Assembly: GCA_030248225.1 (NCBI GenBank)
Contig: JASANE010001501.1
Coordinates: 1-64,000, forward strand
DNA: 64,000 nt
Reading direction: 5' to 3'
Origin: Trileptium ribeirensis
Lineage: Eukaryota > Nematoda > Enoplea > Enoplida > Thoracostomopsidae
Each line of letters starts with the position of its first letter. The first letter of the stretch is position 1. Shown here one piece after another: positions 47,401-59,400 of the stretch. The translations under genes were made by a program, and so were the position numbers. The notes beneath the pieces were generated by a model, which was given only the letters and a program-made list of their open reading frames with translations, made no database searches and had not been told where the DNA came from.

Positions 47401-50400
47401 AAGCCCGCCGGAGTCAAGAAGGCGCAAAATGTAACCAAACAGTATTTGACTGAACACAGTTATTTGTCGTTCGTTTCAATGAATTAAAAAAAATTACCGT
47501 TTACATTATTATAATAGAAAGTAATTTCGTTTTAGCAAAAGAATTATACAACACCGTTAATTAATTATTTTACAGGTCCCATACATTAAAATCTAAAATA
47601 ACCCATTCATAAAAGAACTAGGACCGGTCACAGCATCGTACCTACCTTGTTCACCAAACCAATGACTGCCTTCTCGGGCTCCATACGTTGCTGCTGCGCT
47701 TTGAGGCGTCGAGCACGCTCCAACGCAAACGACAATTCTTTTTGAGCCTCATCCTCCTCTACCGGAACTGAAAACAATTGCTCGTCGTCGCTGTTTGGAC
47801 CTATATCGTCATCATCTGTGGAATAGTAAAAATAATAGTTTTCTTACCAGTAACTACTGTTTGATCCTAGAGAACCAAAGCCAATAAAACAATAGTATTC
47901 GGTTTATATTAACCCTTTCGTCTATAAAATTATACAAATCTCATAACGCACATTGCGGAGAGAGCTGCCTGCCAGGTTTGTCTTACGACGGACGTTTTCA
48001 CGTGCGGTATTATTCGCTCGCTTTGAGACGTTATCTAAGAAACCCAACAAGAGCCCTTAAATAGCGCAGTGGCTAGATTTCGAGTCTAAACGTTGCTGGT
48101 TCAATCCGCTATTGCGGAAACAGATTGTTTGAAATTATACGAAATAGACTTTAGTTTAAGAAGGAAAGTGATAAAGCCACGCTGGACTAAGTAACACATA
48201 CTAATACACAACATCGCACAGTACAAATGACCGTTTCTGTCTGTTAAGTTGTGCCTTTTATGTCATCACAGATGCTGCAGCTTGATAACGTGTCACGCCA
48301 GCAATTCATCTCATTTTACAAACGAAGAGTTCTTCTAGTTTTATTAAAAAATAATTCATCATTTCTAATGTATCATGTCAGCAGTACATTGGATTAAAAT
48401 TTCTGTCGAAGCAGCCCGTTAAAGTTACAGTTAGGTTATTGAATATATTCCCAACCCCAATACTCTTAAAATATATTTTCGCACAAGTTAGAAAAAATTC
48501 CGTACACAGGAATTGAAAAAAGGGACCCCTGAAATTTGCAATTTTGTTCAATGTTTATAGGTTTGTTATAAACTGAAAAATGCTTTTTCAGTCATGACAA
48601 TGCCCTTCGTAATTTCACTCACTGAAATTTCTGAAGACAAACAAAACGATGAACCCTTTACGGCTTATTCTTCAAAGTATTCGCTCAAGTCATTTCTTAC
48701 TTCACTCACAGGAGAGTAACACAGGTAGGTAATACAACATCGCTTTCAGTTTTTTGCATTGTAAATCGTACGCAGCGTTACAGAAGTAACAGTTAGTTGC
48801 TGTTAAAATACAGAAAACGTTTCGACTTCACTGATATTTTAAATTCAACGAACATTACCTCAACGGGAGCATTCCTGCTCAGATGGTTATTGCTTCACAA
48901 AACGCGAGCTACTATATTTGACCTAAGCTCTCCAAATTGGGGTGTGGGGGACCCTGGCATTTTTCAGTTCCTCCTGGTTCAGAACAGGTGCCCCCCGGTT
49001 CATGCTCCTCACAAAATTTTGGGCTCCCCCGGTTCACCGCCTTTTCGAAAATTTTTTGCTTCCAATTGGTCCAAAGTACATAAAATTTGATCAAAATATA
49101 TACTAAAATTCAGTTCTGAAGCCATAAATTTCGCTAATTTTGTCAAAATTTGCTTCAAAATAGCTTTTTTTTCTCCATCAAAACCATTTTGGCAGAGTTT
49201 CTGACACGATTTTTAACCGTTTTCCTCTTGGAAAAATGCCTCCTGGCAAAATCGGGCGCCCCCCGGTTCGGAACCAGGAGGGCCCCCTGGCAAAATTTTC
49301 ATCGAATGGAGAGCCCAGTTTGACTCAACACCATTAACTGCAACTTGCGCAATAATAATGATATTTTTATTATCAACGTCATAAATAGCAACCAGCTTAC
49401 CGTTATCCAATTCCATTGGTTCTTCCTTAATTTCCTCGGTTCCATTTTCATGTAGAGTCGCTTCGTTGGTAGTAGTTGAAGACACTGATGCTGGAGGTTC
49501 CGTCTCGTCATCTTTTCGCTGTCTTCGATTTCGCGAACCCAAGTCTGTGCTAGTCGACGCTAGTTCGTCCTCATTGCTTTTCAAAAGATCGTCGGCTTTG
49601 AGCATGCCTAAAATTTCGGAAAAAATATAATTTTTGTATTTATTCCATTACTAACCCTACAAGCACATCGACTATTGAAAAATGACATTTGCTAAAAGTA
49701 AACTCAGCCGGTTACCATATTTTCAAAAACTACACTTTAATGTTATAAGACAAAGTTTACCATTCAAATAACGGTTCTTCATTTTCTGCTTTGGTTTTTT
49801 GATTACAATTTGCCGCTTCCATTTGATTGTGAGACATAATATCAATAAATAGTAAGACAGCGATAGACTCACCTCGTTTTCGTAATTTCTTCGCTTTCTT
49901 TTTCGGCTTTTTAAATTTTGTCGCTTCCATTTCTTCACGAGTATAATATTCGCTCGCAAGCGCTCGAGGAACATCGGACTCCAATGATATCTTCTGTGCC
50001 TAAAAGTATCAGATGACTAGATAACAAACAATAGAGGAAAATATAATCGCAACGTCTGCTAAAACAAACGCAGCATGACATCATCATTTGTAGTAATTTG
50101 GGGTTTCAGAATAGATGGGACGACCGCTCTTTGCTCGGATGCTAACCTTATCGGCGACGGCTCTGTAAACCACGACCCTTGATCTGATTAAACTCCGATC
50201 GTCCGACAACCAAGATTTTTTGGTCGACAACGAAAAATGCTGTGTTGCAGCGAAAGTTTTTATTTTCAGCTTGTTCAACTGCGACCACTGTTTGAATTCC
50301 AGGACCCTTCCCCGAATTTTCGAGTCCTTTTTTGGAATTCGAATTAATATAAATTAAACACTAAGGTTTTAATTGACAAGCAAATGGACGGACGATGGCG

Positions 50401-53400
50401 CTTTCGAGTAGAAACAAAGCAAACAAAAATAAATGACTTCTATACAGAGACCACAGAAAATCTGCAGCTCCCACAGGTTGTGCCCCAGAGGTAGATTTAG
50501 CTTCCCCACAGTTTGGCCCCGACGATCCCACAGCCATTCTGTGGTGGTGACATCAAAAAATCATTGTACTAACAAGAAACGCTTATTGCGGAGGTTAAAA
50601 CTACTGTCTTTATTTCGATTACTCAATTCCAGACCAAAATTGGGCTTGGGCAGCCTAAATACACAATTTCAGTTCGCAATTAATAAACATGAAACAAAAC
50701 CGATGTGCATGCTGTAAAAGCATGGGAACCGTTTTAAAATGAAGTTTTAAACCCGCCAATATGACCTGGGTGCATGGCTATCCCTCAGCTTTACTGGGAC
50801 ACATTCTCCGCAGCTATTTAAAGTGCTATCGGGTACTATTTTGTACTCTAAAGAGACCATAATAACAGTATTAGTGTTACGCGCCTAAACAGCTAAAACT
50901 TTATTAAATCCAGTTACAATAGTAGTTTTAAGATGTATACGTATTCAAGAAAGTTTTCTAAGCTTTGAATTAATGTCGCTGATCAAAAACACAAAATGCA
51001 TTATACAAAATATAAGTAAATGCGAAAACAAAGTCACGGCTATACGGTGTGGAAAAGCATCAGTACTTTTCTCAGCTGCCAACGATGACAGGACATGAAA
51101 ATAGAACACGGTAGAAAATGCTTTTATAACCATATTTTAGTTGTATTTACACTCGTTGGATACTAGTACATAGTAATTATAACCAATCGACGAAGTACTG
51201 TCTATTAATCAAACATAGTTCATAAGCATCAATTATCAAAACTTAATTTTTTTTGGCTGCCCGGATACAGTGTGTAAAGACTTTTGGCCCGGTGCCAAAA
51301 GCTTTAGATAATCCCGCAGCGTGAAAGACGGAATAAGCATGGAAACCAACTAAGCCACTAGTAGAGTAATCCACATTGCCGTAAGCATCAAATAATATTA
51401 AAATTGAAATTAACTTTTGCTCTCGCTAAATAACTCAGCTGTTATGTCATCTTCCACCACGACGCCCCGTACAAAAATTAAATAACCCACCAGAGTCTAT
51501 GGTTACAAACACACGGACATCACCGCCCTATTGACAAAAAATCAACCCTCACACACCCATTGACCTAAATTTAATTTCTGAAGAAAAAACAACTTTTGTA
51601 CTTCTAAAAGACACTATATTACTAGTAGCTTATCTTATCGCCAAGGTGGTGAATACTGACAGTTGAATATGCAATTTAGAAATGTAGCTATATTGTGCAT
51701 CAAACAACAAAACCAACTTTGAATTATTGAATCGAGTTTCGAGTCTAACTAAAAGGCACAAACAGAGATTTCCAGCTTTCAAATGAACTAAATCGCGTAT
51801 CAATCCGCCCGGCCAAACTGGAATTATGCGTGTTACCCTAAAAGCTCCAATAACGGACATTGTCTAATTTCAGAACTGAAAAGGCTAGTAAGAATTCTTC
51901 ACTTCGCTCGTTTCACGCACGCACTCAGAATTCAATCAACTAATATGCGACTGATGTATGAGTAGTCTATTCACAGCACCAAGATTTTACTTGGGGGGAC
52001 TGGAAATATCTGGGGAAATTTTCGACACGCTTTCAGTCATAGACATAATTAACTGCAAGTGCACACGGCACGCACGCAAACGCACACGATAGCAAATGCC
52101 TTTACACCCACGTAAAAGCGGTTAAATGCGTACGCTCGCAAACGCGTTTAAACGTATACGAACCCATACGCATTTAAACGATAATGCACCGAGATGTGTT
52201 TAAACACAGCCACGCAACTCGCGCAGCGCACGTTCGCAAAAAAGTTTAAACTCATTTGCGTGCTTTCGCGAACGTTTTTGCGCAGCTAATTTTCCTCGTG
52301 ACTGTACCTGAAAGGACCGTACACCTCTTACAATGTTTTTTTTCAAATTTATTGTTTACGCATTGAAAATGTGTACTTCCGCAGGCTAGTGTTCATTTTA
52401 CTTATGATTTTGCCATAAATAGTCTAAATATAACCAGCAATATTAAATTTTGTTATGTTATAGCTGTGTCTTGTTAGGACAATCATTTTTGGTGTGACCT
52501 AAAAATACATAGGCGGTGCTGGAGGATTGACCTGGAGGAAGCCAAAATTTACCTGCGGGCATGAACTGAGGGAGCCGCTGATATCCTGGGCAACTCTCCC
52601 CCATTTGTAGACAAACCAATATGACACAATAATTTACACAACACTGATATCGATATCGAGCGAATGACTTCGGCCGAGTAGCTGACTTGACATTTCGAAA
52701 GTTTTAAAACTAGTAACTTGTCTTTTATAGACAAGGTTTGTGAATTTGTAGTGTTGAATACGCAATTTAGCGAGACGTACACAGACAGCTACATTAAGCA
52801 TCAAATTACAAAATATCACACATGTTGGCAGACTAACTGAGGGTATATACCCGCTTACGGCGCATTAGCGACTCACTATGGCAAGTATCTAGAGGATAAA
52901 TTGCTCCACGACAAGAGACCAAAAATACTCATGTATCTTTCTAATGTTTACGGATATATTGCCAATTTGGTGTATTTTGTGCTTCACGGGCCCATTGAAA
53001 AACCTGTGTTTACCAACACATATGTATCTTGAGCAAGCTCCGGAGAAATAGCTGTTTGCCTGCATTTTATGTTCCATGGGTCCATTATGAAACCCGATTT
53101 GATTGAACCCTGCAGCATAAATTAAGAAACTAGCATCATACCATGTGCTGCTGCTGTACAAAATAAGGCCAAAAACACCCATTCATAATCTCGAACGGTT
53201 GCGCAGATATTGCGGTTAGCGTTAGCTTTTGGGCTCCATGGGTTGATTTTAACACCCCCACCCGACGCAAATCCTACAAGCTGAAAGTACTGCGCAATAA
53301 GGCTTATTTGCCTTACAAAATAAGCCCAGTTTTACTCATATATCAACATCGGTTGTCGAGGTTCAATAAAAGTGATTCCTCGGGATCTACGCGACCCGAC

Positions 53401-56400
53401 AAGCCGCTTCGGCCAGCTTGTCCGGGCAAGATGCTGGAATTGGGCTTTCCGCCTAAAGGACACAAACAGAGATTTCAGGCTTTCAAATGAACTATCGCGC
53501 GAATCAATCCGAAGAACCAACGTTGAGTTATATCATCCTATGGACGGACACTGTCAAATTTAACATCTCTCCGGCTAGAAAGAATTATGTTTTGCAAAGA
53601 ATTTCTGTCGAGCGACTTTGCAGCGAGTCGCATGCATGTGACACTTTTGTTGGTAAGTAAATATTAAACAAGAGCAAAATAAACTATTCCTACTTCTAAA
53701 TCAGCCTTAATTTGTTGTTTGATTGTTTCCATCGCTGTATCTGCGTTGCCACTTTCGTCCAGCTTAAACGACTTTTTCTTGGGACCATCAATTGTCTCAT
53801 CGTACTTTTCCAGTAAAACCTGAAAACGAAATGTTAACAAATTAATAATATTACGTTTGGTCAATATCACGAGCCTTGCCTTGGAAAAACGAGACACCAA
53901 ATATAAATGAAATCATACTGCATGTTTTCAAATTTGGTCACTTCAAATTCCCACTGTCGGCTAGACTATATATACTCTAAATAGTGTTGTATGACGTGTT
54001 ATGAAGTTTCTCAGTTTACCTAAAGACTGATGCCCCACAGGAAATGAGTATTAGAGCAGCAAAACACCCGTGTCATCCAACACGGGCTTATACTAAATTG
54101 TAGGGAAGTTCATACTCTTTCCTTAAACAGTCTTGGTGAAACTAACCTGTCTCAGGACAGTCTAAACAAAGGACAGTTCCCTATTGTCGGGTGAACAATC
54201 CATCGCTTGTTGAATTCTGCTTCACAATGATAGGAAGAGGTGACATCGAAGGATAGAAAGCAACGTTGCTATGAACGCTTGGCTGCCACAAGGCTGTTAT
54301 CTCTGTGGTAACTTTTTATCTACTTATAAGCTTAGTTTGTTTTAACAACATTTTTTCAATCGAGTCCCGTCTTATGAAAGCAATTATTTGAAAATTATGA
54401 TTTTAATTACAATTTTGGGCTAATGGGTTTGCGCTACCGACAATAGAGCGATGACTGATCAGCACTGACCACTTCTACACCTCTAAAGCTTGACCCCTTA
54501 ATTTTTTTATTTTGAACCCGATAAGGTATCGTTAACGGTAGTACGGTGTAATTTTAGTGAATTTCTGCATTTATTACTTATCTAAATATATGTCGTGTGA
54601 GAGTAGTGGTAATATGAATTTACTGACAAAAGTGCAGTCCAATGAACCGTTGTCACCTAAAAGGTAATAACATGTAAAACCGTGAGTATGTAACAATATT
54701 ATATAGTCGCGGCCAGAAATAGAAGTACAATCAAAAACGATCGAAATCGATAGAAATCGCAATCGATCGAAAATTCGTTTAATCGCAATCGATCAAAATC
54801 GAAATCGATTGAATCTAGTTTAATCGAAAAAATCGAAATTTTAAAATTTAGAATTTAATTTAAAATTTAATTGAGCGAATATCGAAAACTATCGAAATTT
54901 CGTTTAATCGAAATCGATGGGAATTTCGTTTAATCGAAATCGATCGAAATTTCGATCGATTATTTTGCATTTATTTCTGGCCATGACTGTAAAGAAATAT
55001 AATAGTGGTTAGTCGCACAGGGAGGGAAAACGAAGTGAATGCAGCTAATCTGCTCTTAGTGACTATTGCAAGGTTTCAGCTGTCTGAGCCTCCTTTAAAT
55101 TCCCATAATAACGATAAATATACTATAAACGCAACGAAACGACCCTCTTGCTATAATATTAAAACTGTTAAATCCGTTGTTTCTTTCGCCTAGACGAAAA
55201 TATTTACCATTTATAAAGAATTTAAAGAAAAAATTATAGCAGACGAGTTATTTTTTACGTTGCCGGCTTCTGGCGCTGGAACTATTTGATGTATACCATG
55301 CTAATTTATTGGCTTTATAGTATTCAAAAACGCCGAAAACCTATAGAACCATTATAACACTCTACTTACATCTATCTTAACCTACTTACAAAATACCAAG
55401 TATTTTGAGTGCCAAAATTTTGCACATTTTGGCTCTGCACAATCCCGCATGACCGATAAGTATACGTTTAAAAAATGAAACAAACCTGCTTAACCTGTTA
55501 AATGGGCTAATATTCCCATCCCTTACCCATAACAACCCAGCAGGGAATAACCGAAACCGTCCATTTAAACCGGAACTGGAACCGTCCATTTAAACCGGAA
55601 CCGGAACCAGGTCTTCGAAATCTATATATAGTAAAACAGATGAAGGAAGAAATGCAGATACAGTTGATTTAAAATGTGTTAAAAATAACTTTTACATTAA
55701 ACTTAATGTATTGCGATGGCATTGTTGCCTTTCTGAAACTCTAAAGAGACTGAGGAAGCTAATAATGTATATTTATTGATTAATATGTCGGTTTTTGGAC
55801 ACCCAGAGCAAAAATGCCTTCCACTATACACTCCTGCGCATATTGCGTTAAAATGAAAGTGCTTATAACGCATGGAGCGTAGAATAATCACTTTCGCTAT
55901 GTTTGCAGTCGCCACACTTTACTACGCATACGTTTTTACATGTTATTCTGTAGGAAACTTGACATTATTGGTTTATATGGTTCTAAGATAAAATAAATAG
56001 AAGTTTATACTATAATTTTCTGATCAGACACTTATTAGGCTAGCTTTCGCCAACCAGTGTCCGTCAGTTAGATGATAATGATGATAATTTTCTAATCACA
56101 ATGCTATAAATGATACCAACTGTTATATTGCTCGCACAGTTTCAATGAATACAGTTTATTGGCAAGGACGTAGTTTCCAACTGCGCTGCAGATAATGTTA
56201 CTTTACTTCAATGTAGACTGATTTACAAAGTTTGCAAGCGCTCTGGCTTGTGCTTGACGCAATTTATGTTAGCCAAGCTTACAGATAAATACTTCCACGT
56301 AGCCCATACTCTGTTACCGAGATGGACCGGTTTAAATCTAACATACCCCGCAGACTTCTGAATGTGTAAAATAGCTGCTACAAGCATCGACCTGGCGTTG

Positions 56401-59400
56401 TTAACAAACACCTGCAGGTTAACGTAAAAATTCCTGCTGAAATCATGTGTCCTACTTGCGTCTCACACAATAAAATTTAATCTTTTCTTTTGTTTGGTTG
56501 TATTGGAATTTGAGCATTGTGTATATATTACGTAATGTTTGCACCACAGATGAAGCAAAAATGTGGAAAATTTCTCACGAAATTTTTTAAACCGGAATCC
56601 CGGTTCCGGTATGGTTTTTGCCCTTTGCCGTAACCGCAACAGGAACCGGAATTCCGGGTACTTCCTGTAACCTAGAGATTCATTTTTCAATGTTTGGAAA
56701 ATTTCGCTTTGAGTATTTTCTTAAACTTTGTGTCTCAGCGCCAAAAGACGAGGAATATTTCATAGCAGAGCGGTAGCACTTGATAAGTCTCCATTTCTTC
56801 CGCCCAACGCCTCTAGCAAGAGTTATAACCCAAAATGTTCGGGAACACGTAATGGCCAAAACCGTATGTCTACAATTAGTATCTGTAGTGTGAGGATTTA
56901 AATAGGGAATCATTGAAGCGAAACAAACAAACACATTACGTAGTTTTTCAGGTCAAACAAAAAATTCCATAATATTCGTCAGTCTAATAAAAACTCATGC
57001 GTCTAAGAGACGGAGAAAAATGTTGACGCAAATCAAACAAACACATTACACAGTATATCACGTCAAATAAAAAATCCCCTAATATTCGTCAATCTGACAA
57101 AAACTCATGCGTCTAAGAGACGGAGAAAAATGTTGACGCAAATCAAACAAACACATTACACAGTATATCACGTCAAATAAAAATTCCCCTAATATTCGTC
57201 AATCTGACAAAAACTCATGCGTCTAAGAGACGGAGAAAAATGTTGACGCAAATCAAACAAACACATTACACAGTATATCACGTCAAATAAAAATTCCCCT
57301 AATATTCGTCAATCTGACAAAAACTCATGCGTCTAAGAGACGGAGAAAAATGTTGACACAAATCAAACAAACACATTACACAGTATATCACGTCAAATAA
57401 AAAATCGCTTAATATTCGTCAATCTGACAAAAACTCATACGTCTAAGAGGCGGAGAAAAATGTATTTTTCGAACAATAATAAATTGTGTGTCAGTCGAAG
57501 AAACTCCTCTTGCACCGTTTCAATAATTTCATATATTATCAATACCTAAATATATATAGATATATAAATATATATAAATATTTAGTGGTGGTTATGGTAT
57601 TATTTAATGTTTTAGCCGAATCCCACAATTTTTGGTCATTTGTCTAAACTCGTTTCACTTCTTTACCTACAACTACCATACAATAATAATAATATTATTA
57701 TAACAGTACTATAAACTCAAACCTTATTCGACGACGCAAACGGATCCTGTTCCTCTTCATACGCGTTGTAGCCCGGTTTCTTCTTGCGCAATTCCGCATT
57801 ACGTTCCCACATCTCGCGTTCGACAAGCGTTGGATTAATCAACGTGTCGCCGTCGCTTTCGTCAAGAATCTAAAACAATAATTAAAACTGATCGGATATA
57901 AATATAAACTGTTTCGTTCGAACCTACAAAAAGATTTAGCCATTCTTGGCTAACTACACTATTTTTAACGTTTTAACGGTACCTAACCGCTCGATGGGCG
58001 CCCAAACAAGTTAACGTAATAACTCAGCTCAACAAACATGGCTAACATTCCTACGCCTCACCACGCTTATGATTCACCAAACCATATGTAGCAGCAGCCG
58101 CAAAAAAATTTAAGCTACCCGGAAGCACTAGATACGGGAACTTTTTTTTTCACAAGTGGCTACATACATCACTATTACAAGTGTAGACAAAACCGCAAGC
58201 TCAACATTCTATGAATGCAGCGACACGTATAACCACTTCATATCTTAGTATGTACATAATGTAAGCACAACCTTCAAGTTATACAAGATTAATATATTTC
58301 ATTGATTAGTCAACATTATGTGTGTTTCCCGTTAACAATGAAAAACAACAAACAGAACATAATAAAACAGTCGATACGGAAACAACAAAATAAGAGATAA
58401 ATAAATAAATTTTGACCAAAGGATTCGTAATTTATTTTCAGTTATACACACACTAAGTGTAATGGGAAGGGACTCCGGAAGCACGCTCACAAAGCTTATA
58501 CCACCAGCAAGTTTCTCTAAAACATACGATCCATTTTTTATATCGTTGCTCTGAATTAGTCACTTCAACGAATCGGTCCCGAGCCACACGTGGTCCAAAA
58601 CAAGAACCTTACGTCTTTATCTTTGAGAACAAGAATCATATCGCGCCCTTCCATCAGTGTGTCTTTGGAATGCTCAACCGTAAGACCAGAAACCGTTTTG
58701 GCAGCTTCGTTGACTTTCTCGGCGGTAGCTTTAATTTCCGATTTCCGTTTTTCTTCTTCTAAAATATTCGACACACCAAATTCATCGTCCATTTCTTGAA
58801 GGATGCGCGCTCTGAAACGAAGTATAATATTAATACAGTAAAACGATTAAATTTAGTATGATACAACTGTCACTGCACAGAAAATTGTACTCGTGGTACG
58901 TAGATCGAGGCAAAAACTTGCGAAGCTGGGCAAACCAAACGCGTAAGGACCGAAAGACAAACTAATATAGCAAACTCGCCAGACATGTGAACAGATGGAG
59001 TGACATACGTCATAGACCGTGGTACCCAGTGAAGCAATATCTCTTGAAACGCATGCCCACCTGTGAATTAATTAGCGTAAACCGATAACTATTTAGAGTA
59101 AAAACAAGGCCGACAGTGTTTCTTTCAACAACTTTTCCAAACCTTTTCAGGAAACCATCGTTCTGAGCTGTAGGACCAAATTTTCGGAAGCTGTACGTAA
59201 ACAACCATTTAAAACCAAAAATTAACCCAAAATACCAGTACGTAAGCAAATTTACCATTGCTACAGTATTACAATCCACTATGTCTTCTGATCAAGAAGA
59301 CAAGGAAAGTGCCCCGGTGCGCATATTGTTTCACTCGGAAATACCTCATGCGATTAGTGGAACCCAAATGAAACGAATAGAGACACAAAACGAATTCACT

